Source: Epichloe hybrida
Taxonomy: Eukaryota; Ascomycota; Sordariomycetes; Hypocreales; Clavicipitaceae
Assembly (NCBI GenBank): GCA_019022495.1
Contig: JAFEKR010000013.1
Coordinates: forward strand, 1,364,001-1,428,000
Direction of reading: 5' to 3'
Length of the DNA: 64,000 bases
Below, piece by piece: positions 33,250 to 43,094 of this stretch. The first letter of the stretch is position 1, and every line of letters begins with the position of its first letter. The translations under genes and the position numbers were made by a program. The notes beneath the pieces were generated by a model, which was not told the origin of the DNA, searched no databases, and saw only the letters and a program-made list of their open reading frames with translations.

Positions 33250-33910
33250 ATGGAGCTTCCGCCCATCATCACCGTTGGCTTGTACGGCGGCATCGCGCTG
33301 TTCAGCATCATCTCTCTAGGTCTTCTTGCCTACGGTACGTCTCGAAACATCATGGCGAGCATCCTGTCTCGTCTGGCTCCCGGGTCAAGAATCTTCTTCC
33401 CCCTCTTCTCTGCTAATCAGGTGAGCGAGCCCCCCGCGCACAGCCGTCAATTCATGGCGAGGCTATTTCTACTTTGACGACCGATCCTCGTCCCCGTCGT
33501 CGGTCAATTTCATGCTCTTCAACACCATCTGGACGTTCCTCGCGCTCGTGTACCTGGCCGTCGTCCCCCGCGTCGCAGCGGCTCTGTACATCTCCGTCGT
33601 CGCCCTCGGCCTCCTCGCCGTCACCACCATCTTCTGGTTCGCGGGGTCCATTGCGCTCGCCGCCTACCTCGGCGTCTTTGACTGCGACGGCGGCGGCGGC
33701 TTCTGCGGCGTCTACAGGGCGTCTCAGGCTGCTACCGCCTTTGGCTTCTTCATCTGGATCATGTTTACTGTGCTTCTGGCCTTTGAGGCGCTTCGCTTCT
33801 TCAAGCGCGGCGTCGGGGGTCGCGACAAGGCCGACGCTTCGGGCACCAAGATGACGACGGCTCAGACTGAGCCGCAGGCTGCTTCTGCTTCTGCTTCTGA
33901 TGTGGTGTGA
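33250..33910 (+). CDS. MARVEL-domain membrane protein
   Basis: Two exons, 33250-33334 and 33462-33910 (donor GTACGT, acceptor GCGAG, phase 1), giving 177 aa. The splice yields ..LGLLAYGYFYFDDRSS. Four hydrophobic segments are visible: residues ~7-28, ~47-67, ~71-93 and ~115-137. The loop between TM3 and TM4 carries FDCDGGGGFCGVYRASQAATAF, where fungal MARVEL proteins often hold a Cys pair. A short basic then Ala/Ser-rich tail follows. MARVEL proteins organise membrane subdomains and vesicle trafficking. The exact role is unknown. A second MARVEL-like gene follows about 590 nt downstream on the same strand. The acceptor is less certain than the donor. Confidence 0.75.
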
Positions 33911-34495
33911 TGGACTTGCTGGGGTGGGGGATGGGGACGAACTTGGTGGGCTGGGGGGTTGTTTGCCGTGATGGATGTGATGGATGGTTTGTCAGTGCAG
34001 TTTTTTTTTTTTGTCTGCAATTTTTATTTTCCTAGTGTTTTTTATTTCGTGCTATTTTTCAACCGTGGAGTCATACCCTCGCTGGGAATATTCTTGGATT
34101 GCGGCGACATTTGGATGAATCTATGGGCAATGCTTGACTGTAATCCGTACAAAGACGGACAGAATCAAGAAAAGAACCCCTGCCATGTGACGCGGACTGC
34201 GGAGTGCTCCGTATGTACGCCTTTGTCGCTGCCTGGCCCAGCCACCTCGTTTTGCAAGCCCCTTGTTTGGTTCTCTCCATTCACGTTGTGCAGGCGTTGC
34301 TGCTGCTGGGCGTCGAAAGGGATTTTTCTCTTCTTAAAATAACCCGTGCATTGATATACGGGCCATGACCGATATAACCCGTGTCCCCATCCGTCCTCCA
34401 CATCCGACGTGAAACTCCCTCTTCACAAATCCCACAATCCCACCATCCCACCGTGGAAGAAACTTGGTTTCATCGGAACCATCCGCCCGCCCACC
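33911..34495. other. intergenic between MARVEL genes
   Basis: Holds the 3' UTR of the first and the promoter of the second MARVEL gene. A T11 run lies at 34000-34010. No gene is supported. Confidence 0.5.
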
Positions 34496-35207
34496 ATGAT
34501 CTTCGCACTCGTCTTCGTGTGCACCAGGATCTCCCAGATCGTCACTCTAGTGAGTTGCATTTCCCTCCCTTTCTTCCCCTCTCTTCTTTCCACCCCGACG
34601 CTAATTCCCCCAGATCCCCCCCATGGGAATGCTCGCGTGGTTCATCAACGAATTCGTCTCCCGCAACGCCCTGACGCCCGACTCGATCCTCATCCTCTTC
34701 ATCCTCACCGTCCTCGCCCTCGCCTGGGCCATCTCCACCCTCTTCAGCTACCACCGCTCGTCGGCAAACGCGCGCTTCGTCGCCCTCGTAGACGTGGGCT
34801 TCGCCGCCGCCCTCATCGCCGCCGTCTACCAGCTGCGCGGCATCGCCGACGCCGACTGCGGCGCCGCCCCGGCCGCCCCCTCGGCCTGGTACGCGCCCGC
34901 CCATGTCCCCGTCCCGGACTTTGGATGGCAGCCCGACAGGCCGTGCGCCATGCTCAAGGCCAGCTGGGCCTTTGCCATCATGAACATTGTCTTTTTTGCC
35001 GCGACGGCCTTTGCGGCCTTTAGTCACGGCGGCGAGCTGGGGTATGAGACGCGTCGCGTGTACGTCGAGCGGCACCGGCACCACCACCACCACCACCACC
35101 GTCGCCATTCTAGTAGGAGCGGGCATGGGCATGGACATGGGCATAGGAGCCGGTCTCGTCGGAGTAGCCATCGTAGCCCGCACTCTCATCGGCGGGTGTA
35201 CGTGTGA
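34496..35207 (+). CDS. MARVEL-like membrane protein with His-rich tail
   Basis: Exons 34496-34549 and 34614-35207 (donor GTGAGT, acceptor CCCAG, phase 0), 215 aa. TM1 is made by the splice (MIFALVFVCTRISQIVTL then IPPMGMLAWFI). TM2 is LILFILTVLALAWAISTLF, TM3 FVALVDVGFAAALIAAVYQL and TM4 FAIMNIVFFAATAFAAFS. A Cys pair flanks the TM3-TM4 loop (ADCGAAP and RPCAML). The last ~45 residues are a basic tail with seven consecutive His, Arg/Ser blocks and HGHGHGH. The tail may bind metals or be disordered; the sequence does not decide. Topology matches the upstream MARVEL gene, suggesting an old tandem pair. Confidence 0.75.
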
Positions 35208-35448
35208 GCTTCGCGGTGGTGGATAGGGGGGGGTTCACGGCTGTGGATGCGCTTGAAGCCTGAATATGTAGGGAAAAGGGGGACACGGGAGCGGAACGAG
35301 GACGAATGGATAGGTTGAATGTACTTGTGACCGAGCCATGTATATACCCCCGTAAATTCACGGTTTTTTTACTAGATCCATCGAAGAATTGAACAAGGCT
35401 AGTCTACGAAAAGTAAACCGAGACACGCACAGCTGCGCTGCCCGACTT

Positions 35449-37110
35449 TCAATGCCGCGTAGAGTCCTCGCCCACGCGGTAGCCTCTCGCCACTCCGCTG
35501 CGCCCTTCTTCCATCAAGGTGCTTGCGTCGTCGTGGTCAAAGTCGCTCCCGAGACCCTGCCACGTCCTCTTTGACCGCAGATACTCGGCGCCGGGGCTGG
35601 CCACGCCGTTGACGCTGACCAGTTCCCCGGCGACGACCCTCGTGGCCACGGCGGCGCCGTCTTCTTCCTCGTTCGCGTCGGCGGCCCTGAGATGCATCGG
35701 CCGGCTGTGGCTCACGAGTCTTCCCGTCCGCAAATCAAACTGCGGAGGCAGCGACTCTTGGCCCCGGACACCACCTGCCCCCTCCTCGTCGCATTCTGGT
35801 GCCGCGTCGCCATTGTCCCGCGACGGTCGCGAGTCGGCGTCGGCGTCGGCGTCGGGTTCTCGCGTCAACTTTTCCGTGCCCGCCCACCATTCGCCGCCCC
35901 ATGTCCTTTCCTCCTCGCTCGTCAGCGCGACTTCCATCTCAAAGGGCGTGATGACGGGCCTCCAGTAGCCGGCGTCGTCTTCGACCAGCCCGCTCTCCCA
36001 GCAGCCGACGACCACCCAGCCTTCCATCTCGGCAAAGTTGGCGAGCTTTGCCGGGTTCAGCTTGCCCACGACAACTGTGTAGCTCTTCTTGCCCGCTCTG
36101 GAAATCTTGTCGCGCAGCACGTCTATCGAGGCCAGGTAGTTTGAGACGGAGAGCGTGTTGACCAGGATGCCGACGACGCCGGCGGCCGCGAGGGACAGGA
36201 CGCGCGCGAAGCGTCGCCGGAGAAGGCCGGCCGCCCTGGCCGTAGGATCGTGGTCGATTGCGGGCGTCGACGAGTCGGCGGTGGACAGGACGTGCAGCGA
36301 CGCGAACCGGGTTTGCAGGGCGAGCAGCAGCGCCGTGGGCGGATCCGAGATGTGGAACAGGGAGTAGCAGCAGAAGCGGCGCGACTTGATCTTCTTCTTC
36401 TCCTCCTCGTCCTCCTCCTCCTTCTCCTCCTCCTCCTCCTCGTCGTCGGCCGTCTCGGCCCCCCCCCCGATCCTTCTGTTCGGTATGAGCGCCGCCGGGT
36501 TTCTCTCCACGGCCGTGCCCACCACGTTTGCGTATCCCGCGGCCCGGAGGTCGTCGACAATGCCGTCGACGTGGTCCTGGTACGTCAGGTCCGCCATGAC
36601 CACCACCCTGGCGTCTCTGTCGGCAAACTCGGCCTCGAACGCGGCCACCACGGCCCCGCGGTCCAGCCTGCGCGAAGTGTACACGTGTATGACGGGCAGC
36701 CGGCTCGTCGGGCTCAGGCAAGTCCTCCCGTAGTGAACCACGACGTCGGAATCCGCGTGCGCGGCGGCGATTTCGTCGACGCAGCACGCGCTGTAGCTCG
36801 TGTCTGCCAGGATGTGGATTCGTCTCGACGCGTCGTCGTCGTCGCCATCGGCTGCGGCCAGCTCGGCGCCCAACGTCTGGACGACTCGGGGCGCATCGAC
36901 CAGCATGTCATCGGGGAATTGCAGCGCAATCCTGTTCCAGCCGCCTTGCCGAATCTCTTTGGCGGTACGGGCAATCTCGTATGTCCATCTTAGCTCCTCG
37001 TCTGAGAGCGTCGACGTGGGAATCGGTTTCGTTTCTACGGCGGGCGGCGCCTCGAGAATGTGGTCGTCGGGTGTTGATAGAATCGGTGCCGCAGCGAGTG
37101 CGGTGGCCAT
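35449..37110 (-). CDS. DPH2: diphthamide biosynthesis protein 2 (DPH2)
   Basis: 553 aa, no intron. The ATG at 37110-37108 (MATALAAAP) is taken as start; the frame is open upstream only from a TTG. The order RIALQFPDDMLVDAPRVV, ILADTSYSACCVDEIAAAHADSDVVVHYG, CCYSLFHISDPPTALLLALQTRF, GILVNTLSVSNYL and GWVVVGCWESGL is that of eukaryotic DPH2. DPH2 pairs with DPH1 in the radical 3-amino-3-carboxypropyl transfer to His of elongation factor 2, the first step of diphthamide synthesis in the cytosol. Cys in SACCVDE and VGCWES are candidate Fe-S ligands. An acidic insertion of ~18 residues (Glu runs, 36475-36405) interrupts a loop after NRRIGGG. Coding GC is high, and this creates long overlapping open frames on both strands. 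Confidence 0.92.
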   Translation of the reverse strand: MATALAAAPILSTPDDHILEAPPAVETKPIPTSTLSDEELRWTYEIARTAKEIRQGGWNRIALQFPDDMLVDAPRVVQTLGAELAAADGDDDDASRRIHILADTSYSACCVDEIAAAHADSDVVVHYGRTCLSPTSRLPVIHVYTSRRLDRGAVVAAFEAEFADRDARVVVMADLTYQDHVDGIVDDLRAAGYANVVGTAVERNPAALIPNRRIGGGAETADDEEEEEEKEEEDEEEKKKIKSRRFCCYSLFHISDPPTALLLALQTRFASLHVLSTADSSTPAIDHDPTARAAGLLRRRFARVLSLAAAGVVGILVNTLSVSNYLASIDVLRDKISRAGKKSYTVVVGKLNPAKLANFAEMEGWVVVGCWESGLVEDDAGYWRPVITPFEMEVALTSEEERTWGGEWWAGTEKLTREPDADADADSRPSRDNGDAAPECDEEGAGGVRGQESLPPQFDLRTGRLVSHSRPMHLRAADANEEEDGAAVATRVVAGELVSVNGVASPGAEYLRSKRTWQGLGSDFDHDDASTLMEEGRSGVARGYRVGEDSTRH

Positions 37111-38690
37111 GTCCGCGGCCGTGTTCAAAAGCGTTGCTCTCCCACTCACTCGTCTCGGCCTTGACAAAGACGGCCTGCCGAGTCTGGGTGATGTTTTTTT
37201 TTTTTTTTTTTTTCTCTCAACGTTCTACATGCACGTCTTGGCGGGGTGTGCGTGCAACCGTGCAAAATGCGGGGTGGGGGTTCCCATTGTGGGCTTCTGG
37301 TTGGGCCAAGCGGGTTGCGCAAATTCGAAACGCCTCGCGGTTTGTCGTGAGCAACGCGCCGCCGGATGAGATTGGCTCGAGTACGACCCCGTCGGCGAGT
37401 AATGTCTGGCCCATCAGATGTCAGATATCTTGGTGCCGAAATCGTTGACCTGGTCACGGGCCCTGCCACTGCGGGAAGTATGTACATGTACGGATCCGTA
37501 CGGATTGAAGAACTGATACATACACTGTCACTGTAATGTGACCAGATTATTTGCAGGATTTATGCACAATGGGTGGCCACTGGCCGATGGTCGCTGCACG
37601 ACGGCATCAGCTGAACCACATCCTTCTTCCTCCTCCCAACCAAAGGCAGCACAGCACGCGAGCCATCCATCTCCATTCCGTACTCTACTCCGGATCCAAT
37701 AAGCCCGGCAGATCCAGGTCAGACTGCCCGGGGTAGGTTAGACGCAGGTCCGGCGGTTATTGGCAACTTGTCGTAATCTTCGCGTACTTTGCCCTATCTT
37801 CGATCCTTTCCTAATCTAGCTCAACCCAGACGGGAATCTTGTCCTACATCTATACATGCACTTGGACCCTGAATTACACTACATGTACGGATCCGTACCG
37901 AGTACATACATAGAGATCGTAAAGGCTCGGGCAAGACCCCTGTTGGACTTCCCAAGTGTGTCTCGTGAAACTCGTCGTGTTTACGGACTGGACCCCCCAT
38001 GCATATTCGGTCAATATTTTTTAGAGCGCACTCTCAAGCATGGCACACTCTTCTATGCTGCAGATAGTACGGACCGTACGGACGTGTAAAGAAAACCCTC
38101 CACCCGTTCGGATATTATCCACAGCCAACGTGATATACCTAGCCCTGTCTCGAGTGCGCCAGCTTCTTTGCATGTACGAGACTGCGCCGACTTGCATCAC
38201 ACCCTAGGCAAGGTCGTATAGCAAAGACACATGATGGGTTCTCACGACGCACGCATGCAGTTGCCCATCCAGCGATACCACCTCGCTGACTCGGGGCCAT
38301 GTTTTGGATGTCAGTCTGCGTCGTCAGTCACGAGAGCGAAGCCCACGTCCAGCACATGTCTCGAGGCACACACTACTGTTTCGGAAACCGGAGACTGAGA
38401 GACCACTTGTACGGATTACATGATTATATCAACGCCAAGTCCCGGTGTTGCCCATTCATTCTTGGTCCTCTTCCCCCTTCAACTCGTCTCCCCGTTTGTT
38501 GTGCTCGTCCATCATTTTGCGTCATCGTCGTCCCGGCCTCAATTGTCCGGCCTGCCCTTCTTTTTTGACACCTCGAAGCTTTCTTTGCTCTCTGCTGGAA
38601 CTACCTGCCGTGTTCTTCAAGCTTCTGGTCCAGTGTGGTGGTGCACTCGAGCTATTCGAGAAGCAGATACGTCGAGAACCCAGCAGAACT
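37111..38690. other. divergent intergenic region
   Basis: A 1.6-kb gap between DPH2 and the NPP1-type gene. It holds a T20 tract (37195-37214), two near-identical palindromes (TACATGTACGGATCCGTAC at 37484-37502 and 37879-37897) and a GTACGGACCGTACGG at 38068-38082. No gene is supported. Confidence 0.55.
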
Positions 38691-39677
38691 ATGCGCGGCG
38701 TCGTGGCTCTCGTTGCCGTCCCCGGCATTCTGGCCCTCGCGACTGAGAGCCGGGCGTCCGGGCGTCAGGCGGACAACGCGACAATGACCATAGAGGGACA
38801 TCCGGACCTTGTCGTGCCCCCAGAGTATATCGACATGGTGGCCCAAGGCCTCTGCGATGACAAAGGCTTCGACGAGGAGCCCCCGCCTCCTCTGCCCCAG
38901 AGAGCCACCGCCGACGATCTGAAATGGCAGCCGGCGCTCGACTTTGACAGGGACAGTTGCTACAACGTCCCGGCAATCGGACCCGACGGCCACATTGACC
39001 AAGGACGGTCCCGCCACGAAAGAAACACAAAAGGCTGCCGGGACGAGTACGATCTGGACCACGGCAACGTCTACTCCCGACAGCGGTGCAACAATGGCTG
39101 GTGCGCCTACGTGTACGATTACTTCTTTGAAAAGGACATTGGCGATCGTCTCTGCATCGGCCACCAGTACGACTGGGAGCACTTGCAGGTATGGACCAAG
39201 GACGGCGAGCCGCAGTTCGGCTGCGCATCCGCCCACGGCAAATACAGCGCCCGGCTCTGGGAGGACATCCCCAAGGAGGGCACGCACATGAAGGCAGTGT
39301 ATAACAAGGACGGCGCCATCGGAACCCACTATTTCCGCTTCTCAATGGGTGCTGGCGACGAGCCGCCCGAGAACCACAAGCATGTCTGGTGGAAGTCGGC
39401 GCTCATCTCCTGGAACGGGTTCCCGAGCCTGGAGCTGCGGGATAAGCTTGTGGCTTATGATTTTGGCGCCGCGAGCATGGCGCTCAAGGACGACGCTTTT
39501 GCTGGAAACCTGGAGAGCTGCGCAAGAAACATCAAGGACAAGTTTCCGGACTTCAATTTTGACTTCAGCTTGGATGAGGGGTCGCCGGGGAACCCTCCCT
39601 TCTATCTGAAACTTATTTCTTGGATATCGCGTTTTCTGTTCCCTGATGCAGGTTTGGAAGAGCGGAGCAGTCTGTGA
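38691..39677 (+). CDS. secreted NPP1/NLP-family protein (necrosis-inducing-like)
   Basis: 328 aa from the ATG at 38691, single exon. Residues 1-23 form a signal peptide (MRGVVALVAVPGILALATES). The NPP1 domain spans ~65-285. It includes NKGC-like CRDEYDLDHGNVYSRQRCNNGWCAYVYDYFFEKD and the central GHQYDWEHLQVW, which corresponds to the family heptapeptide with two positions changed (Gln and Tyr). The Asp, Trp and Glu of the motif are kept. Known NLPs are secreted; some disrupt plant plasma membranes and many fungal members do not. The altered motif and the Cys pattern suggest a divergent type, so toxicity should not be assumed. The C-terminus ends in a hydrophobic helix (FYLKLISWISRFLFPDAG), unusual for the family. 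Confidence 0.85.
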   Translation: MRGVVALVAVPGILALATESRASGRQADNATMTIEGHPDLVVPPEYIDMVAQGLCDDKGFDEEPPPPLPQRATADDLKWQPALDFDRDSCYNVPAIGPDGHIDQGRSRHERNTKGCRDEYDLDHGNVYSRQRCNNGWCAYVYDYFFEKDIGDRLCIGHQYDWEHLQVWTKDGEPQFGCASAHGKYSARLWEDIPKEGTHMKAVYNKDGAIGTHYFRFSMGAGDEPPENHKHVWWKSALISWNGFPSLELRDKLVAYDFGAASMALKDDAFAGNLESCARNIKDKFPDFNFDFSLDEGSPGNPPFYLKLISWISRFLFPDAGLEERSSL

Positions 39678-40127
39678 CACTTTTTTGTGTTTTTTGTCGT
39701 TTTCTTTTTCACGAGTTTGTTGCGAGGTGCGGCTATTAGAGTATGACGCTTGATAGACTTGTCGCGGCTAGGTTCAGCACGAGATTGTAGTGTTTTTTTT
39801 TTTTTTTTTTTTCTCGCCAAGAAGAAAGGTGACGATGAGGAGCATGCGGCGTTTGTCTCAGTTCACATCGGTGCTCTACTCTAGATTCGACGTGTCTTGC
39901 AAGACCCAATAAACCCGATATAGAGTAGATGCTGCAAGTGATGGATCGGTAAAGGGTCTTTCGGCAACAAACTGCCGGGTGTGACGTCGGACGTACTCCG
40001 TACTTGGGACACCGAGGCATGCCCCCCTGGCAGCGCGAGATTAGACAGGGTACTTTTCGCGAGTAAAGTGAGACGAAAACATTGGTGGATGAGTGTTGGC
40101 CGATTTTGTTCGCTGGTTGTTTTGACC
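39678..40127. other. convergent intergenic region
   Basis: 3' regions of the NPP1-type gene and the APH-like gene. A T20-type tract lies at 39793-39812. TACTCCGTAC occurs at 39994-40003. No gene is supported. Confidence 0.55.
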
Positions 40128-41057
40128 CTATACACTGGAACCAGATGATTCGGACGACTCCAAACCTTGCTCTAGCCTCGGGTGAGTGACCTTTGCTTTA
40201 ATATTGAGCCGCCTTCCTACCGGGAACCGCAGGAACTTCGTTCTGATTGCCCAGAGCTGTGTGCTCTGCTTGTCATATCGCCCGGCCGCAAGCCATGCGA
40301 CAATCCACCATCGTAGCCGCCCGGAAAATCCCCAGCTCTCCGGCGTCTTGAAATTCGACATAGACGCATATTCAAAATAGATTGGGTAGTACCCGGCGAG
40401 ATCCCAATCAAGCAGCCATGCATCCCCTGACACGTCAATCATAATATTGCGAGGTGCAAGATCATGGTGAGTGAGCACCAACGTTTTCGCTTGTAGATCT
40501 GACGACCCTTTTAAAGCTGCATGATCGTGACTGCCTTTTTTGTATTCATGCCTAATAGATCTGAAATCCGTCCAGAAGGCCAAGAAATCCATAACATATC
40601 TGACGGTCGCCCTTGCAGGTAGTCCAAACCGGTCATCTAACCAGAATGACCTGCAACTACCTGTGACAATGGATCCGGCAGTGCCCGAGGTAATCGTTCG
40701 CATTGACGATATAAAGCGGCGAAGCTGGAAGGCCAGACGAAGAGACGCATACCAGCCTAGCCTAGGCCAGGCATCTTCTATTGTCTGCCCCTCAATTCTT
40801 TCCATGACGAGAAATTCTTTGTCGGCATACTGAATCGGCCGTATTAACTTTGGTGTTCGTATACCGAGAGCTTGCGCAATTTCGATCGTTTTCATCGTAT
40901 CCGCGAGGCAGTCCGGCCTATAGGCTTTGGCGAGGAATCGGGTTGATAACAGTACAATGCCATCATGGGTTTTTAGCCGCGGGCTCTGCGTGATTAGTGT
41001 TTCAATTTCGGCATCTGAGCCATACAGAACTATATCGTCCGGTGACTCTCTTGGCAT
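40128..41057 (-). CDS. aminoglycoside phosphotransferase-like (APH family) kinase
   Basis: 309 aa, single exon. The start ATG at 41057 is followed by PRESPDDIVLYGSD. The catalytic loop HHDLAPRNIMID (HxDxxxxN) lies near residue 202 and the metal-binding segment LLDWDLAGYYP near residue 218, both typical of fungal APH-fold proteins. Upstream, FLVMERIEGQTIEDAW is the hinge and linker motif of the family. The N-lobe is short, with a single lysine candidate in FLAKAYRPD. Fungi carry many such genes, and few have known substrates. The protein is probably cytosolic. I cannot link it to a pathway. It is divergent from the small membrane protein gene at 41687. Confidence 0.82.
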   Translation of the reverse strand: MPRESPDDIVLYGSDAEIETLITQSPRLKTHDGIVLLSTRFLAKAYRPDCLADTMKTIEIAQALGIRTPKLIRPIQYADKEFLVMERIEGQTIEDAWPRLGWYASLRLAFQLRRFISSMRTITSGTAGSIVTGSCRSFWLDDRFGLPARATVRYVMDFLAFWTDFRSIRHEYKKGSHDHAALKGSSDLQAKTLVLTHHDLAPRNIMIDVSGDAWLLDWDLAGYYPIYFEYASMSNFKTPESWGFSGRLRWWIVAWLAAGRYDKQSTQLWAIRTKFLRFPVGRRLNIKAKVTHPRLEQGLESSESSGSSV

Positions 41058-41686
41058 GATGGTTGCGTTTGATGATATTGCTTCGAGCGACTGTCCCGTG
41101 GCCGTCTGTGTCTGCGGATGGGTGCAGTAATGAAATACAGTAAAAGCCTGGCTTGGGTAGTGTCCTCCTCAGCGGTACCCGTAATTATTAGCAGGTGAGC
41201 TAGAAATGGTTAGCGCGTCCCTTATATATCGTTATGCACTCTGCTAAGTAAATAGAGTTCTCGTGCATCACACCCCGACAAAGCAAGAAAAAAAAAAAGT
41301 TTGCACGCGCCAAGTGCCAAGTTGTAAAAGACAGCCCGCATCGTGGGCGACGCCATCGTGGCGCTGAAAGCTGTAAATCTACTGGCAGGCTGACACGCCA
41401 ATCCTTGTTAGTCGTGTTTTTTTTTTCGCTATGGCTGAGGCAAGTCGCTTGACGGTCCAGGTTCAAAGTTGGGCGACACCAGTGTGACCATGTCAGCAAG
41501 GCTAATTTTGGGTGTTTAAATTCCCCTCGCTCCCAATCATCTTGAACTGTCTACCTGTCCGTCTTAAACTCATCATTTCAGCATTCTGCTTCTTCGTCTC
41601 TTTCCTCCCTTCTGCTGGTTGTGATCAAGCTCAGTCATCTTGGGCCAGTCCTCACCCGAGCGGCACGTAAGAATAGAAAGCCAAAA
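41058..41686. other. divergent intergenic region
   Basis: Promoters of the APH-like gene and the small membrane protein. A-tract at 41288-41299 and T-tract at 41418-41427. A TC-rich leader precedes 41687. No gene is supported. Confidence 0.5.
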
Positions 41687-42130
41687 ATGTCCTATCAAAT
41701 GAACAACTCCTACGGGCACAGCAACATGCAGTACCAGCCCCCGCAACCTGTCCCCGAAGAGAAGAAGAGATTTTCAAAGTGGTGGTCCTTCTCCTTCTTC
41801 ATCCTCTCCATGGTCCTCGTCATTGTCGGTGGAGGTCTGCTGGGAGCATGGGCATCCAGCTACACAATATACACGACAACGACTGGTGGCTATCACTATT
41901 ACTACAGCGACAGTAACGATGGGCTCTTCCACGGCGCACTCGCTTGCTTCGTCATTGCCGGCCTGGCCAAGATTGTCGCCTGGATTCTCCTTGTCGTTTG
42001 GCTCGTCAAGCGCAGCCGGGCCCGAAGTGATGATGTCGTCACCTACGTCCAGCAACCGGCCTACCACTACGCACCACCGATGCTGCCACAGCCGCAGCCG
42101 GCGTACGGTGGCGCGCCTGTCAAGGCATGA
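41687..42130 (+). CDS. small two-TM membrane protein, Pro/Tyr-rich ends
   Basis: 147 aa from the ATG at 41687 (MSYQMNNSYGHS). The N-terminal ~28 residues are Gln/Pro/Tyr-rich. TM1 is residues ~34-56 (FSFFILSMVLVIVGGGLLGAW). A Thr/Tyr/Gly-rich loop follows, then TM2 at ~83-106 (GALACFVIAGLAKIVAWILL). The short basic stretch KRSRARS fits a cytosolic C-terminus, which is Pro/Tyr-rich (PPMLPQPQPAYGG). I do not recognise a named family. Coding use and start context look genuine. Function unknown. Confidence 0.65.
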   Translation: MSYQMNNSYGHSNMQYQPPQPVPEEKKRFSKWWSFSFFILSMVLVIVGGGLLGAWASSYTIYTTTTGGYHYYYSDSNDGLFHGALACFVIAGLAKIVAWILLVVWLVKRSRARSDDVVTYVQQPAYHYAPPMLPQPQPAYGGAPVKA

Positions 42131-43094
42131 AATGGGATATCGGTGACCTGGAACGCGGGCTGCGGAATGTCTGGATGGATTTATACCCTGGGGAGAGGAA
42201 GATGTGGTAATTGCGGTGCCTGTGCTATTATTTGAACACGTCTCGATTTTTATGCGGTCGACTATGCGGGTTTTGACGTTGCGAGCATGTGAGTTGTGCG
42301 TATCACGGTGCTATGTGTCTACTTGATGTGAAGGAAACGAAGGATGGCAGAACTCTCTCTACCTTGGATAAGCAACCGCTTTTAGCTTTTAGCTTTCAGC
42401 TTTCACTTTTCATCTTCTGGTTCACACCTCGAAACGACGTAAAAGAGTGAGTTCATGGGACAGACGGGACCAAGTGGCTATTGCGACTCTCGGCAACTCC
42501 GGCTTTGGTAGCTGCATTTCCTCAACTAAATAAGAGTATGGCGCATATATAATAATCGGCTTACTGTGATTCTATGGTTGCAACTTCCCTAAATTAGTCT
42601 TTTCACCCTAACCCTAGCTCTAAGCGGGCCCTACTTCTTAACTTCTTACTAAGCCGGCACTGGACTGTTCGGTAGGAGTTCTTAACTTCTTACTAAGCCA
42701 GCACTGGACTGTTCGGCAGGAGCAGTCGTCCCTGTACTTCGTGCCTACCTGCTGTTTTACGCGACTGCCGAGGAGCGCGGTCGCGATTCACGCGCGACGC
42801 GGGACCAGGGTCTCGACTTAATTTATCTTATCCACCAACTTCCCACGCCGTCTTGGCCACCATATCATCTCCTCTTCATTTCTGATTCTGCTCATCTTCG
42901 CCATTTTTATTCGCAGCTTGCACTTTCGCATATTCAAGCATATTGTATTGGGCTGCATCATATCATTGTTGACACTAATTTTTGCCATTGGTGTATTTGA
43001 CGTGGCGGATACCTGTGTGCACTCGAGAGTGTCTTGACCATCGTCCATCGGCTTCAGTATAAGGTATACGCGTTCTTGAGACAAGATCCCAATC
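42131..43094. other. intergenic with 44-bp duplication
   Basis: 3' UTR of the small membrane protein gene and promoter of MSH6. Contains CCCTAACCCT at 42606-42615 and a two-copy 44-bp tandem repeat at 42635-42722. No gene is supported. Confidence 0.5.
42635..42722 (+). repeat. 44-bp direct tandem duplication
   Basis: Two copies (42635-42678 and 42679-42722) starting TTCTTAACTTCTTACTAAGC, with about two mismatches. Confidence 0.85.

Noticed and set aside
35939..36787. 282-codon Arg-rich frame over DPH2
   Set aside because: Shadow frame of DPH2 in another register on the same strand. DPH2 motifs are continuous in the chosen frame.
38652..39345. Long minus-strand frames over the NPP1-type gene
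   Set aside because: Antisense shadows. The plus strand has a signal peptide and a recognisable domain.
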